Assembly: GCA_026954325.1 (NCBI GenBank)
Contig: JAIXKK010000069.1
Coordinates: forward strand, 1 to 34,213
DNA from: Bryobacterales bacterium
GTDB taxonomy: Bacteria > Acidobacteriota > Terriglobia > Bryobacterales > Bryobacteraceae
Reading direction: 5' to 3'
Length of the DNA: 34,213 nt
The translations under genes and the position numbers were made by a program. Below, one piece after another: positions 24,695 to 33,255 of this stretch (positions are counted from its first letter, which is position 1; every line of letters starts with the position of its first letter). Below the pieces are notes generated by a model, which did not search any database, was not told the origin of the DNA, and saw only the letters and a program-made list of their open reading frames with translations.

Positions 24695-25423
24695 TCATTT
24701 CAAATGCCGCAGGAGGATCTCCACAAGCAGCGGGGCATCATCCTTCGCTCCGCCCGCCACATAGACGGCGGTTCCCGAAAAACTGGACCGCTTGTCGTCC
24801 TCCACCTGCTGGTACACCAGGTCTCTCGCGACGAGGCCCTCCCCCTTGCGTCGTGGGGACGGAGACGCCTGCCCTTCCATCGGCTCCAGGTTGAGACGAT
24901 CGACAATGGCGCGGGCGGATACTGAAGTTCGCGAGACGATCAGGACCAGACGCTCCTCTCCCGGCGTCGTGTCAAAGGCGAAAGACCCCGTGGAATCCGG
25001 AATGCTACATACCTCGAAAGCACCCAACGGCTCGATGGGCGCGGCTGCGCGGGGATAAAGAACTCCCCACGTTCCGCTCGAACCGCGCTGCAGGACCGCG
25101 ACGTATGCCTCCTGACTGGCTTGGATGCGAAGGCGGACGCGGTCGCCCGCGTGAAACACGGCCGCTTTCGGATCCACGCCGGCAAACGTGCCGTCAGGCT
25201 GCCGGCGAAGCAATCCGTAAAGGATGCTCAGCGGAGCGCTGGTTGGGGCCGCGTTCGATTCCGCATTCACAAACAGATCCCGCGGACTGGGCGGCGCTTT
25301 CTTGTATGGGGTCTGCCCAAAGCAGACCAGTCCGAAAAGCGTAATCCAGCGTATGGCCGCGGCGCCCATCGCCCGGCAGTCGAACGTGCCATCCAACAGC
25401 GGGAGGCTCATGAAGCGAGGCAT
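24695..25423 (-). CDS. DUF4384 domain protein, exported
   Basis: The chain has a hydrophobic N-terminal stretch (IRWITLFGLVCFGQTP) and then a DUF4384-type beta domain: FHAGDRVRLRIQASQEAYVAVLQRGSSGTWGVLYPRAAAPIEPLGAFEV. DUF4384 domains often appear C-terminal to caspase-like or Ser/Thr kinase modules, but here the domain stands alone behind a signal segment. The start is uncertain. ATG at 25423 has GAGG about 6 bases upstream and gives 242 residues; ATG at 25369 would give a more compact signal peptide but a weak ribosome-binding site. It follows the interrupted TonB receptor gene by about 50 bp on the same strand. Confidence 0.75.
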   Translation of the reverse strand: MPRFMSLPLLDGTFDCRAMGAAAIRWITLFGLVCFGQTPYKKAPPSPRDLFVNAESNAAPTSAPLSILYGLLRRQPDGTFAGVDPKAAVFHAGDRVRLRIQASQEAYVAVLQRGSSGTWGVLYPRAAAPIEPLGAFEVCSIPDSTGSFAFDTTPGEERLVLIVSRTSVSARAIVDRLNLEPMEGQASPSPRRKGEGLVARDLVYQQVEDDKRSSFSGTAVYVAGGAKDDAPLLVEILLRHLK

Positions 25424-25475
25424 CACATCCCTCTTCTATGAGGTAGTGATGCAAGGCTCCGGTTCGTTTCAGTGC

Positions 25476-27823
25476 TCAGAACTGAAGGCGCAAGGCGAAT
25501 TCCGTCTGCCGGCTGAGATTCGCTTGAGACGAAATCCGTCCGAAGCTGGCATTTCCCACTGTCGTGTTTGGCCCGCCGAAGACCGGGTGGTTGAACAGGT
25601 TGTAGGAAGAGGCGCGGAACTCCAGTTTCACCTTCTCCACAATCTGGAATGCCTTGGTCAGAGTCAGGTTGATGTTGTTCATGCCGGGCGTGCGAACGGT
25701 GTGTAGTCTGGGCGCCAAATTCCCGATGGCGAAATCAGCCGGCCTCGCAAACGCCGCGGTGTTGAAGTAGCGTCCCAGCCGCTCGCTGTGGCTGCCCGAA
25801 ACGCCAGATGTGGGGTCGCCCACCACATCCGGACCTCGGCGCGCCGCGCCGGGAACTCCCGTGCCGCCTTGCACGCCAAACGCGGTAGGGAAGCCGCCCT
25901 GGAAAGTTTGGAACGTGGATAGCTGCCACTGTCCCACCAGCAGATCCAAGGCTCGCGAAGCATTGTTGAGATAGCGCCTGTTGCGGCCTACAGGCATATC
26001 CCACGCGCCGCCAATGGTCAGCCTCTGCGGCACATCGAAGTCGCTCACCGCGCGCTCCACACGGCGATTGTAGGAATCCTGCGGCGAATTCAGATCGCTG
26101 ATGTTCTTTGAAATCGTGTAGGAAATCAGCCCGGTCAGCCCTTGGGAGAGCCGCTTCTCCAGCTTCACCTGCATGGAGTGATACACGCTGTTTCCGTAGG
26201 CCGGGGTAACGCGGCTCACTGATGTGAATTGCGGATAAGGCCGCAGCAATTGCTGTCGTTGGATGGTGCTCCCGCCGAGCGGCCCGGTGAGGATTCCGAA
26301 GAAGGGATTCTCCACGGTCTGGGCGAGTTGCGCACCCATGGACAGGTACTGTGTAGGGAGCTGATTCAATGTTTCATCAGGAGCAATCAGGTTAATGCCT
26401 CGCGTTCCGACATAGCCCACTTCGAGCAGCGCCTGTCCTGGAATCTCGCGCTGGATATTGAACTGCCAATTGTGGAACTTCGGGTAAATGTCGGCCGGCT
26501 CGACGAAGGAAACGGCTTGTCCCACCAGCGTTGCAAGACCCTGGGAGTTTCCGATGGGCGGCAGAAGGCCGTTGGGCAGCGGGTTGCTCAACCGGTCCTT
26601 CACCGTGATTCCTCCATCGGTGGAACTTACCCACGGCGTATCGTTGCTGTAGCCCGTTGCCAGCACCGAACCAACCACCGGGATATAGCTCAGCGCATAA
26701 CCGCCGCGCAGCACGGTCTTCTTGTTGAGGCTGAACGCGAATCCGATGCGTGGAGCAAAGTTGTTCCGGTCCGGATTGTACAAACCGCGCGAAGCGCCGT
26801 TCACTCCGGCATAGAGCAAGCCACCTCGAAGATTGAGGCCCGGCGCCTTTACCGGCGAGACGGCGCCGTAGTCAAATCCGCGCGTGGTGCGGTCATATCG
26901 TTCGGTGCGCGGCGATTCGTATTCCCAGCGCAGTCCCAGATTCAACGTCAGCCGCGGCGTCACACGGAAGTCGTCCTGGAAGTAAAGCGCGTAGTAGACA
27001 TTCTGAATCGACAGCCCGGTGTTAAAGGGCACATTGCCGCTGCCGAAACCTACAAGGAAGGAGGCAAGGCCGAATCCACCCGAGGGTAGAGCCGCATTTG
27101 GGCCTCCTGTTTGATTCGGTCCGAAGGAGAACGTTCCGGACGGGCTCAGATTGCGGAAGTAGTTGCCGCGCAGCAGCCGTGTTTCCCCGCCGAACTTAAA
27201 GAGATGCTTGCTGCGCTGCATGGTCATGCTCGGCTGCAGGGACCACGTGTCGCCGGGATCGAAAATATACGGGCTCCCCGCCAGCCCTTCGAAATCCGAC
27301 ACGGAGATAGTGGGGAAAGCGAAGCTCTGCACAAGTTTTGTGTAGGCCGTGGGAAAGCCCAGCGATGGGAGATCGAAGCCATCGGACCATGGGCGGTTGT
27401 TCTCAATGCCGCGCGCATAGCCTAGCCGGACATCCAGTGTTGTGGAAGGGCTCAGGATGAGTGTATCGCCGATGGCCACGCCGAAATTCGGCCGCTTCAC
27501 ATTGTTCCGCCCGCCTGTGGCGATGCCTTCGAATTGATATGGAAAGACAAGCCGCCCCTCGCCTTTGTTCATGCGCACAAATGCCTGATGACTTGGGCTG
27601 AACTGATGGTCAATCTTGATGACGGTGGCGTCGTAATCGCGAGGCCACTTGAACGATTGGCTGAAGTTCTGCACGTACGGGCGGCGCGCGTCCGGGCCCA
27701 CCTGGTTGGCCTCCGGCCAGTATTTCATGATGTTCCGCGCTACCGCATCCTGCGCCTGCTGAGGCACGATGTTGCCGGGGAAGGGCTGGCGAGTTGGAGT
27801 GCCGTTGATTGTCTTTACAGATA
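25476..27823 (-). pseudogene. TonB-dependent receptor, C-terminal part (separated by insertion sequences)
   Basis: This is the beta-barrel part of a large acidobacterial TonB receptor. Read upstream of its first in-frame start, the frame continues through SVKTINGTPTRQPFPGNIVPQQ up to the end of the IS1380 element at 27824. It ends FALRLQF, an outer-membrane-type C-terminus. Typical family segments are present (KIDHQFSPSHQAFVRMN, GYVGTRGINL, FLVGFGSGN, PRLTLNLGLRWEYESPRTE). It lacks a signal peptide, the regulatory-like domain and the plug, all of which lie at 31113-32168. Joined to that part through the 5-bp duplication AGATA, the frame is restored (IYDPLSVKTING). On its own the fragment would not be exported. 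Confidence 0.9.
27819..27823. repeat. Target-site duplication AGATA, left copy (IS1380 element)
   Basis: AGATA immediately precedes the left inverted repeat at 27824 and is repeated at 31113-31117 directly after the right inverted repeat. Five base pairs is a usual duplication length for IS1380 elements. Confidence 0.85.
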
Positions 27824-27843
27824 CCTGAATTATGCACGCAGAT

Positions 27844-29360
27844 CACTCCTGTGCAAATTAGCTTTCATCCGCCATGCTGAGGTGTATCCGAGGGGTGGCG
27901 GGGACGGCGGGGCACCCGGTCTGGTAGGGTTGACTCAGGTTTCGCCAAGAAACTGAAACCCACTCAACGAGGAGTCCCCCGCCATGATTCGAGTATCCAG
28001 CATTTTCAGCCAGTTGTTGCAATTTTTCCCGCGTCTGGAGTTTGAGGCGTTAGTCCGCAAGCATGCCGCCGAGCGCCACGCCCGCGGTTTCACCTGCTGG
28101 CAGCAGTTCGTAGCCATGCTGTTTTGTCAACTGGCCTACGCGCAGAGCCTGCGTGAGATCTGCGGCGGGTTGGCGGCTTTGGAGGGCAAACTGCGTCATC
28201 TCGGGGTCATGGATTGCCCCAAGACCACCACGCTGTCTTACGCCAACGCGCATCGGCCCTGGCAGTTGTATCGGGCCCTGTTTGAGCAAACCCTGGCCCG
28301 CTGCCAGGCCGAAGCAGCGGCGCGCACCAAACGCCGGTTCCGGTTCAAACACAAACTCCTGAGCCTGGATTCCAGCATGGTGGAGTTGTGCGCGGAGGTC
28401 TTTGACTGGGCTCAGTACAAGCGCACCAAGGGGGCACTCAAACTCCATCTGGTGCTCGATCACGACGGGTTCCTGCCTTGCTACGCGGTAATCACCGAGG
28501 GCAAGACAGCCGACGTCACCGTCGCACGGACGATCGACTTCGCACCGGGCACGCTGGTAGTGTTTGACCGCGGCTATAGCGACTACGACTGGTGGCTGAA
28601 ACTGACGCGATCGGATGTGCACTTCGTCACCCGGCTCAAAGACAGCGCCCGCTATGGCATTGTAGAGTGCCGGCCGGTGGTGGAGGGCACCAACATCATA
28701 CGCGACGAAGTGATTCTGCTTACCAGCCAACAGGAGATCGGACCCGAAGCGCGGCTGCGGCGCATTGAGTTGTGGGTGGAGGAGAAGGAGGAGACGATGG
28801 TCTTGCTCACCAACAACCTGAAACTGGCGGCCAGTACCATCGCGCGAATTTACCGCGACCGATGGCAGGTGGAACTTTTCTTCAAGGCGCTGAAGCAGGG
28901 TCTGAAGGTCAAGACCTTCGTCGGCACCAGTGAAAACGCGGTGCAGATTCAAATCTGGACCGCCCTGATCGCCATCCTGGTTCTGAAGTACCTGCAATTG
29001 AAGAGTACCTTCGGCTGGAGTCTGTCCAATATGGTCGCCCTGCTGCGGCAACAACTGTTCGTCTATCGGGATCTGTGGACGTGGCTGAACGACCCCTACC
29101 AGGCCCCGCCGCCCCTGGTGGCGGCCGAACAGTTGGCATTGGGGCTGTAATTTGGAAAGCACATCGGCAGGAATCCAGGAAAAGGCGGGCAATGCAGGGC
29201 AGAATGAAGTTCAACTTGGATAGCAAGGGGCGGCAGAACCGATAACACCAACCCAGAATGGCAGACCCAACCAGGAATCCGTCAGGATGCCCAGGCGGAG
29301 CTTATCTCCAAGCCTTGCAACACCGGCGTCTCAGCGATGAGGCTAATTTGCACAGCAGTG
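27844..29360 (+). mobile_element. IS4-family insertion sequence
   Basis: The element is 1517 bp. Its terminal inverted repeats are CACTCCTGTGCAAATTAGC (27844-27862) and, reversed, CACTGCTGTGCAAATTAGC (29342-29360), differing at one base. It is flanked by the 9-bp direct repeat CACGCAGAT at 27835-27843 and 29361-29369. It carries one transposase gene and about 190 bp of non-coding sequence after it. The near-perfect ends and exact duplication suggest a recent insertion. Its target lies only about 11 bp inside one end of the IS1380 element. Confidence 0.93.
27984..29150 (+). CDS. IS4-family transposase (DUF4372 + DDE domain)
   Basis: The 388-residue protein has an N-terminal DUF4372-like region (FSQLLQFFPRLEFEALVRKH... 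FTCWQQFVAMLFCQLAYAQSLREI) and an RNase-H-like DDE domain. The acidic residues appear in LLSLDSSMVEL, LVVFDRGYSDYDWW and the IS4 signature Y(2)R(3)E(6)K, seen exactly as YRDRWQVELFFKALK. Length is normal and the frame intact. GAGGAG stands 9 bases before the ATG. The product cuts and pastes the element by hydrolysis and hairpin chemistry, as known for the family. Confidence 0.95.
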   Translation: MIRVSSIFSQLLQFFPRLEFEALVRKHAAERHARGFTCWQQFVAMLFCQLAYAQSLREICGGLAALEGKLRHLGVMDCPKTTTLSYANAHRPWQLYRALFEQTLARCQAEAAARTKRRFRFKHKLLSLDSSMVELCAEVFDWAQYKRTKGALKLHLVLDHDGFLPCYAVITEGKTADVTVARTIDFAPGTLVVFDRGYSDYDWWLKLTRSDVHFVTRLKDSARYGIVECRPVVEGTNIIRDEVILLTSQQEIGPEARLRRIELWVEEKEETMVLLTNNLKLAASTIARIYRDRWQVELFFKALKQGLKVKTFVGTSENAVQIQIWTALIAILVLKYLQLKSTFGWSLSNMVALLRQQLFVYRDLWTWLNDPYQAPPPLVAAEQLALGL

Positions 29361-29369
29361 CACGCAGAT
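29361..29369. repeat. Target-site duplication CACGCAGAT, right copy (IS4 element)
   Basis: The same nine bases occur at 27835-27843, directly left of the other inverted repeat. Joining the flanks through one copy gives a continuous IS1380 end: CCTGAATTATGCACGCAGAT followed by GGAGCG. Confidence 0.9.
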
Positions 29370-29489
29370 GGAGCGTGCTGCCGAGGCCGACGTTGGCTTC
29401 GAGGTAGTTGAGCGCGAGCCTGTCACGCGGTAGTTTCTGCGCTTTTTGTACCCCCTCCTGTAAGATGCTGATTTCCTTCAGCCACCTGT

Positions 29490-29505
29490 GCATAGAATCC
29501 TATGC
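29490..29505. terminator. Small perfect hairpin just downstream of the IS1380 transposase stop
   Basis: GCATAG-AATC-CTATGC forms a 6-bp stem with a 4-base loop, about 10 bp beyond the end of the transposase gene (minus strand). No T-run follows, so a classical intrinsic terminator is not shown. It may instead be an element-internal structure. Confidence 0.3.
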
Positions 29506-29515
29506 GCTTCCTGGT

Positions 29516-30973
29516 TCAGTTGCGAATTGCGGTGGCCAATACCGGCGACAAAGCAGTGCCAGTGAAGGTGATGGACCGCACGCGATCCATCAGCCGCCGG
29601 AAGATGCCCTGCTCGGCATAGTGGTCGCTGTAGCTGACGCCGGCACGACCGGCGTGACGCCAGATCTTGGCGGCCAGGAATAGGAATCGTAGGCGTGTCG
29701 TGGCCAGCGTGGTGTGCGGAAGTTCGCTGACGGTGATGTTCTCTTCACGATGGAAGAGCATTAGCCAGCAGTTCAGGTTGTAAGCCAGCATGGCGATCTG
29801 AAAGTGGACACAGTTCATCGCCCAGCGCCTCGACGGATGCGCAGCCAGTCCCGCGTCATTGTTCGCTTCTTTGATCAGGTTCTCGGACGTGGCCCGCTGC
29901 CGGTAGAAGCCGACCAGCGCATCGATCGGCGCATCCATGTTCGTGACGAATACGCGGTAGCTGTACTCGGGCGTGTCGAACAACTGGTATTGCTCGGGCT
30001 GGCCTGGTTCGGCGGCCTTGGGTGTCTTGACGTAGCGCAGGGCGACGAACCGATAGGCTTTCCCCCATCCTTCCGGCTGATAGCGGAACTCGCATTGCCC
30101 GTCGGCGTCGGTGCGTGGCGATCCGGTCCAGCGCGCCGCTTTCAGTTCATCGAGCAACCGAGGCGTCTTGCGGACCGATATCACGAAGAGACACCCCTTG
30201 CCCTCATAGGCCTGCACCGCCGCCCAGCAATAAAAGCCCGAGTCGGCTCGCGCGTACACCGTCTGGACGCCCGGTGGCAGCCCGGCGAACACACCGCTCA
30301 GATGCTGCGCGATCTGCTTGCCCGTCGGCCGGTCGCCCTTGAGCAACTCCCCGCCAATGTATTCTCGTGTTTCGGCCAGGAACGTCAGAATCGGCTGGTA
30401 GCTCTTCTTGCCGCGGTTCTTGGGGTTGTAGCCTTTGCGCGCTCCCATCTGGTGGCCGAACACGGTATGCACTGTCGTGTCGGTATCCAGGGTGACTGCG
30501 GTTAATTGCACGTGGGCCGCTTCCCACACTCGATTGCGCATCGCCTGCTGCACTTTCAGCAACTGTCCTGCGACCGTCAAATGCAGCGATGCCAGAAAGC
30601 GCCAGAAGGTGCATTGCAGCGGCAGCCGCAGCACCTTCAGAATCCCCGTCAGCATCGGCTCGCGCTCCAGGAAGCGCAGATGATTGAGCCGCGAGAAGCC
30701 GACGTAGCAAGCCAGGACCATACCCAACACGAACTGGTATGGCTGCATCGACCGTGTCAGACGCTTCACGGTCACTGTCTCTTCCACCAGTTCCTGGAAC
30801 TTCAGGCGTTCGAGCATGGTGGCAACCGGGAGAAGGCCGCCGTAGGCAGTCAAGTTCTTACTGTCGAAGTCATAAGGCGTGGAAGCCCCGATTTCATTAG
30901 GCTCCCGATTACTGGTCTGGACCCCTTGTTTTGCGGGCTTTTTCGCGATATCCTCTGGAACGTGTTTCACCAT
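29516..30973 (-). CDS. IS1380-family transposase
   Basis: With the start at MVKHVPEDIAKK, preceded by AGGAG at good spacing, the protein has 485 residues, usual for IS1380. DDE-type residues are visible in TAVTLDTDTTVHTVFG (first Asp), YARADSGFYC (second Asp) and RATSENLIKEANND (Glu), and the family segment GARKGYNPKNRGKKSYQPIL is intact. An in-frame start at 31009 is less likely because it lacks a ribosome-binding site. The gene is undisrupted, although the IS4 insertion has moved one end of its element about 1.5 kb away. Confidence 0.95.
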   Translation of the reverse strand: MVKHVPEDIAKKPAKQGVQTSNREPNEIGASTPYDFDSKNLTAYGGLLPVATMLERLKFQELVEETVTVKRLTRSMQPYQFVLGMVLACYVGFSRLNHLRFLEREPMLTGILKVLRLPLQCTFWRFLASLHLTVAGQLLKVQQAMRNRVWEAAHVQLTAVTLDTDTTVHTVFGHQMGARKGYNPKNRGKKSYQPILTFLAETREYIGGELLKGDRPTGKQIAQHLSGVFAGLPPGVQTVYARADSGFYCWAAVQAYEGKGCLFVISVRKTPRLLDELKAARWTGSPRTDADGQCEFRYQPEGWGKAYRFVALRYVKTPKAAEPGQPEQYQLFDTPEYSYRVFVTNMDAPIDALVGFYRQRATSENLIKEANNDAGLAAHPSRRWAMNCVHFQIAMLAYNLNCWLMLFHREENITVSELPHTTLATTRLRFLFLAAKIWRHAGRAGVSYSDHYAEQGIFRRLMDRVRSITFTGTALSPVLATAIRN

Positions 30974-31112
30974 CTGGGTGACTCCTGGAAAATGGAATTG
31001 GCGAAGCACACACTTCGCGGTTCTTCTGTTTTAACGCAGATTTTCCAGGGTCTCCAGGTGGTCGGTCCGCTCAACCGCTCAGCGCAACCTCACATTCTGT
31101 GCATAGGTCAGG

Positions 31113-32168
31113 AGATAAGGGATCGTAGATGGCGCCGGAGAATTCGGAGAAATCGCCGCTGCGCATCCTGGCGGTAGGCACGTTGAGAACAGGGCTGATG
31201 CCGTTGCCTTCGCGGGAACCTTCGAAATTGAAAAAGAAGAACGTTCGATTGCGCCCGTCGTAGAATTTCCCGAGCCATACCGGACCGCCGACGCTGAACC
31301 CGTACGTGTTCGAACCGTAGCGCGCCAGACGTCTGCCCGCCGTATTGTTGAAGAAGAGGTTTGAATCGAGCGCCGCGTTGCGCAGGTATTCATAGACGGA
31401 GCCATGCAGGTTGTTCGTGCCGCTGCGAATGACGATGTTCATGATGCTGCCGCCCGAGCGGCCATATTCCGCGGGCAGGGTTCCGGTCTGGAGCTTGAAT
31501 TCCGCTACTGCGTCCACTTGCGGCACCCACTGCGAGATGTTGACTCCGCGATTGACGTTGACGGTGTTCGCCACTCCGTCCACCGACACGTCGCCGGAGG
31601 CGACAGGCGATCCGTTAGACGAGTAGGAAACGTTGGTGATCGTGTCGTTGGGCCGCGTGTCTTCCCCGTAACGGTTGTTCACCACTCCCGTCGCCAGGGT
31701 AAACATGAACAGACTGCTGTGTCCTTTCAGCGGCAGCGTATCCACCACTTTGCGGTTCAGGACCGATCCGAGCGAACTCGATTCGGATTGCACCGTTGCC
31801 ACTTCTCCCGCTACAGTCACGGTTTCCGTAGCCTGGCCAAGCGACAACTCGATGTCGAGTCTCGAGTTGTCGCCCAGGCTGAGAATGATGTCTTCGCGCT
31901 GGTCGGTCTTGAACCCCGAAGCCTTCGTGGTTAGGACATACTTTCCCGGAGGCAGGAATTGAAAGATGTAATGCCCCGCGGAATCGGCGGCCGCCTCCCG
32001 TTCCACGCCCGTATCGGTATTTTTCAGGGTCAACGAAGCTCCCACAATCGCGGCGCTCGTCGGGTCCGTGATGGTTCCTTGCAAGGTGGCGCGAAACTCT
32101 TGAGCCATGGAGTGGGAGGCCAACAGTGCAACAACAGCAATAAGAGATCCCATATGCATGCGGGACAT
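31113..32168 (-). pseudogene. TonB-dependent receptor, N-terminal part (interrupted by insertion sequences)
   Basis: The fragment encodes 352 residues of receptor: a signal peptide (MGSLIAVVALLASHSMAQ), a carboxypeptidase-regulatory-like domain (ATLQGTITDPTSAAIVGASLTLKNTDTGVEREA) and a plug (VVDTLPLKGHSSLFMFTLATGV... AEFKLQTGTLPAEYGRSGGSIMNIVIRSGTN). At 31113 it meets the IS1380 end; translation then reads about 14 foreign residues and stops at 31071. The barrel lies at 25476-27818. Splicing the parts through AGATA gives one open frame of 1132 residues ending FALRLQF. The truncated product would be exported but could not form a barrel. The downstream DUF4384 and oxidoreductase genes may lose transcription from this gene's promoter. 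Confidence 0.92.
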
Positions 32169-32339
32169 GTTATCCCAAAAAAGGATCGGCGTGGGCTGCG
32201 GATCACGCCGTCACGCGCTTTTGCGGCGAAGACATCACCCGAGACCTGAGCATTGTCCAGGCCCTTCGGGCAACTGGATTGCTCGCATGTTCCCGCGGAC
32301 TCAGCGCCGCATTCCGGTCAGCCGAAGCGGCAACAGTGG

Positions 32340-33017
32340 TTATGCGCGGACGGACACGGTTTCCGGAAGGAGCACCGCCCGCGCGCTACACATCGCCATT
32401 TGGGGGCTCGAGAGCATCCGCGGTCCCGCGTCCGTGAAGCGGGCGGCAATGCGCGCCATGGATGCCTGCGCGAGCACGACAACATCCACTCTCGGCCGAA
32501 GTTCCGCCAGCGAGGAGGCGAGCATTTCGTCGTGCCGTGAGGCATCGCCCGCCATCAAGCATTCGAACGCGCCTTCCGCAAGTTGCGGCACAATTTCGAC
32601 GGCGCGTCCCGCGCGAGCGGCGGTTTCGCGCAACAGAGCCACGGTAGGCTCCAGCGTGGTCTTCAAAGTGGCCGCGACTCCGATGCGGCGCCCCGCTTCC
32701 ACCGCGGCCTCGGCCATCGCCTCATCCACTCGAAGCACCGGGAAATCGAACACCTGCCGGGCGACGGGAACTCCCTCCCCAATCGACGAGCAGGTTACCA
32801 TCACCGCATCCGCGCCGCCTTCGCGGGCTGATTCGATGTGCCCGAGCAGTCTTCGAAGAGTGAGCTTCGTCATGGAACCGGAAGCAATCGTATTCCGGAT
32901 GAGAGACTCATCCAGCATGTGAAAAACCTCAACGCCGGGCAGTTGTTCCCTGGCCAGTTGGCCGAAAACCGGAATGAGGACATGGCCCGTATGAAGAAAC
33001 GCAAGACGAGTGCTCAT
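32340..33017 (-). CDS. Aspartate/glutamate racemase superfamily protein
   Basis: This 225-residue protein matches the Asp/Glu/hydantoin racemase fold in length and motifs. The N-terminus is RLAFLHTGHVLIPVFGQLA, the first catalytic-type Cys is C76 in VMVTCSSIGEG, and a later strand reads VVVLAQASMARIA. In classical two-base racemases a second Cys occupies that later strand; here no Cys is there, so the protein may be an isomerase or lyase-type member (as in maleate isomerase or decarboxylase relatives) or have another activity. It is on the minus strand upstream of the TonB receptor gene, about 170 bp from it, with no coupling seen. Confidence 0.8.
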   Translation of the reverse strand: MSTRLAFLHTGHVLIPVFGQLAREQLPGVEVFHMLDESLIRNTIASGSMTKLTLRRLLGHIESAREGGADAVMVTCSSIGEGVPVARQVFDFPVLRVDEAMAEAAVEAGRRIGVAATLKTTLEPTVALLRETAARAGRAVEIVPQLAEGAFECLMAGDASRHDEMLASSLAELRPRVDVVVLAQASMARIAARFTDAGPRMLSSPQMAMCSARAVLLPETVSVRA

Positions 33018-33255
33018 TGTTCGTTCGCATCATACCATTCTCCCGCCGCGGCACTGCCCTCCCCAGCCGCCGCGGCGCCCGCGTATCCACCGTCGCGGAA
33101 ATACCATGAGGGCAGGATTCACCCGCATCTCCCGTTGGTCCTATGATGAAGAAGAGTGAACGAATTCTCCGCGCAATGACGGGAGGGGCGCTGGACTTCT
33201 CCCGGCATACGTAACTGTGTCCGCCGGGGCCGTCGGCCATCGGGTATTTCCTTGC

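Larger units (their letters stand above)
27824..31112 (-). mobile_element. IS1380-family insertion sequence, carrying a nested IS4-family element
   Basis: The ends are inverted repeats: CCTGAATTATGCAC at 27824-27837 and, on the other strand, CCTGACCTATGCAC at 31099-31112 (12 of 14 identical), both starting with CCT as IS1380 ends do. The flanks carry the 5-bp direct repeat AGATA. The transposase (29516-30973) is on the minus strand. Removing the nested IS4-family element and its duplicated 9 bp leaves an element of about 1763 bp, a normal size for the family. It lies inside a TonB receptor gene, in codon 353 of the restored frame. Both ends and the transposase look complete, so it may still be mobile. 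Confidence 0.9.

Noticed and set aside
22422..24764. A 780-codon plus-strand open frame across the end of the LanC gene and the oxidoreductase gene
   Set aside because: It overlaps two well-recognised genes (one in another frame, one antisense); its translation is Arg/Ser-rich without any family motif. It is a GC-rich shadow frame.
27824..29369. Treating the two transposases as a composite transposon carrying cargo
   Set aside because: The elements belong to different families and one lies inside the other, with separate target duplications. There is no cargo gene between matched ends.
29302..29493. A 63-codon minus-strand open frame between the two transposases
   Set aside because: It spans the IS4/IS1380 junction. 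After removing the IS4 element it shrinks to about 45 codons with no recognisable similarity, so it is probably non-coding 3' sequence of the IS1380 element.
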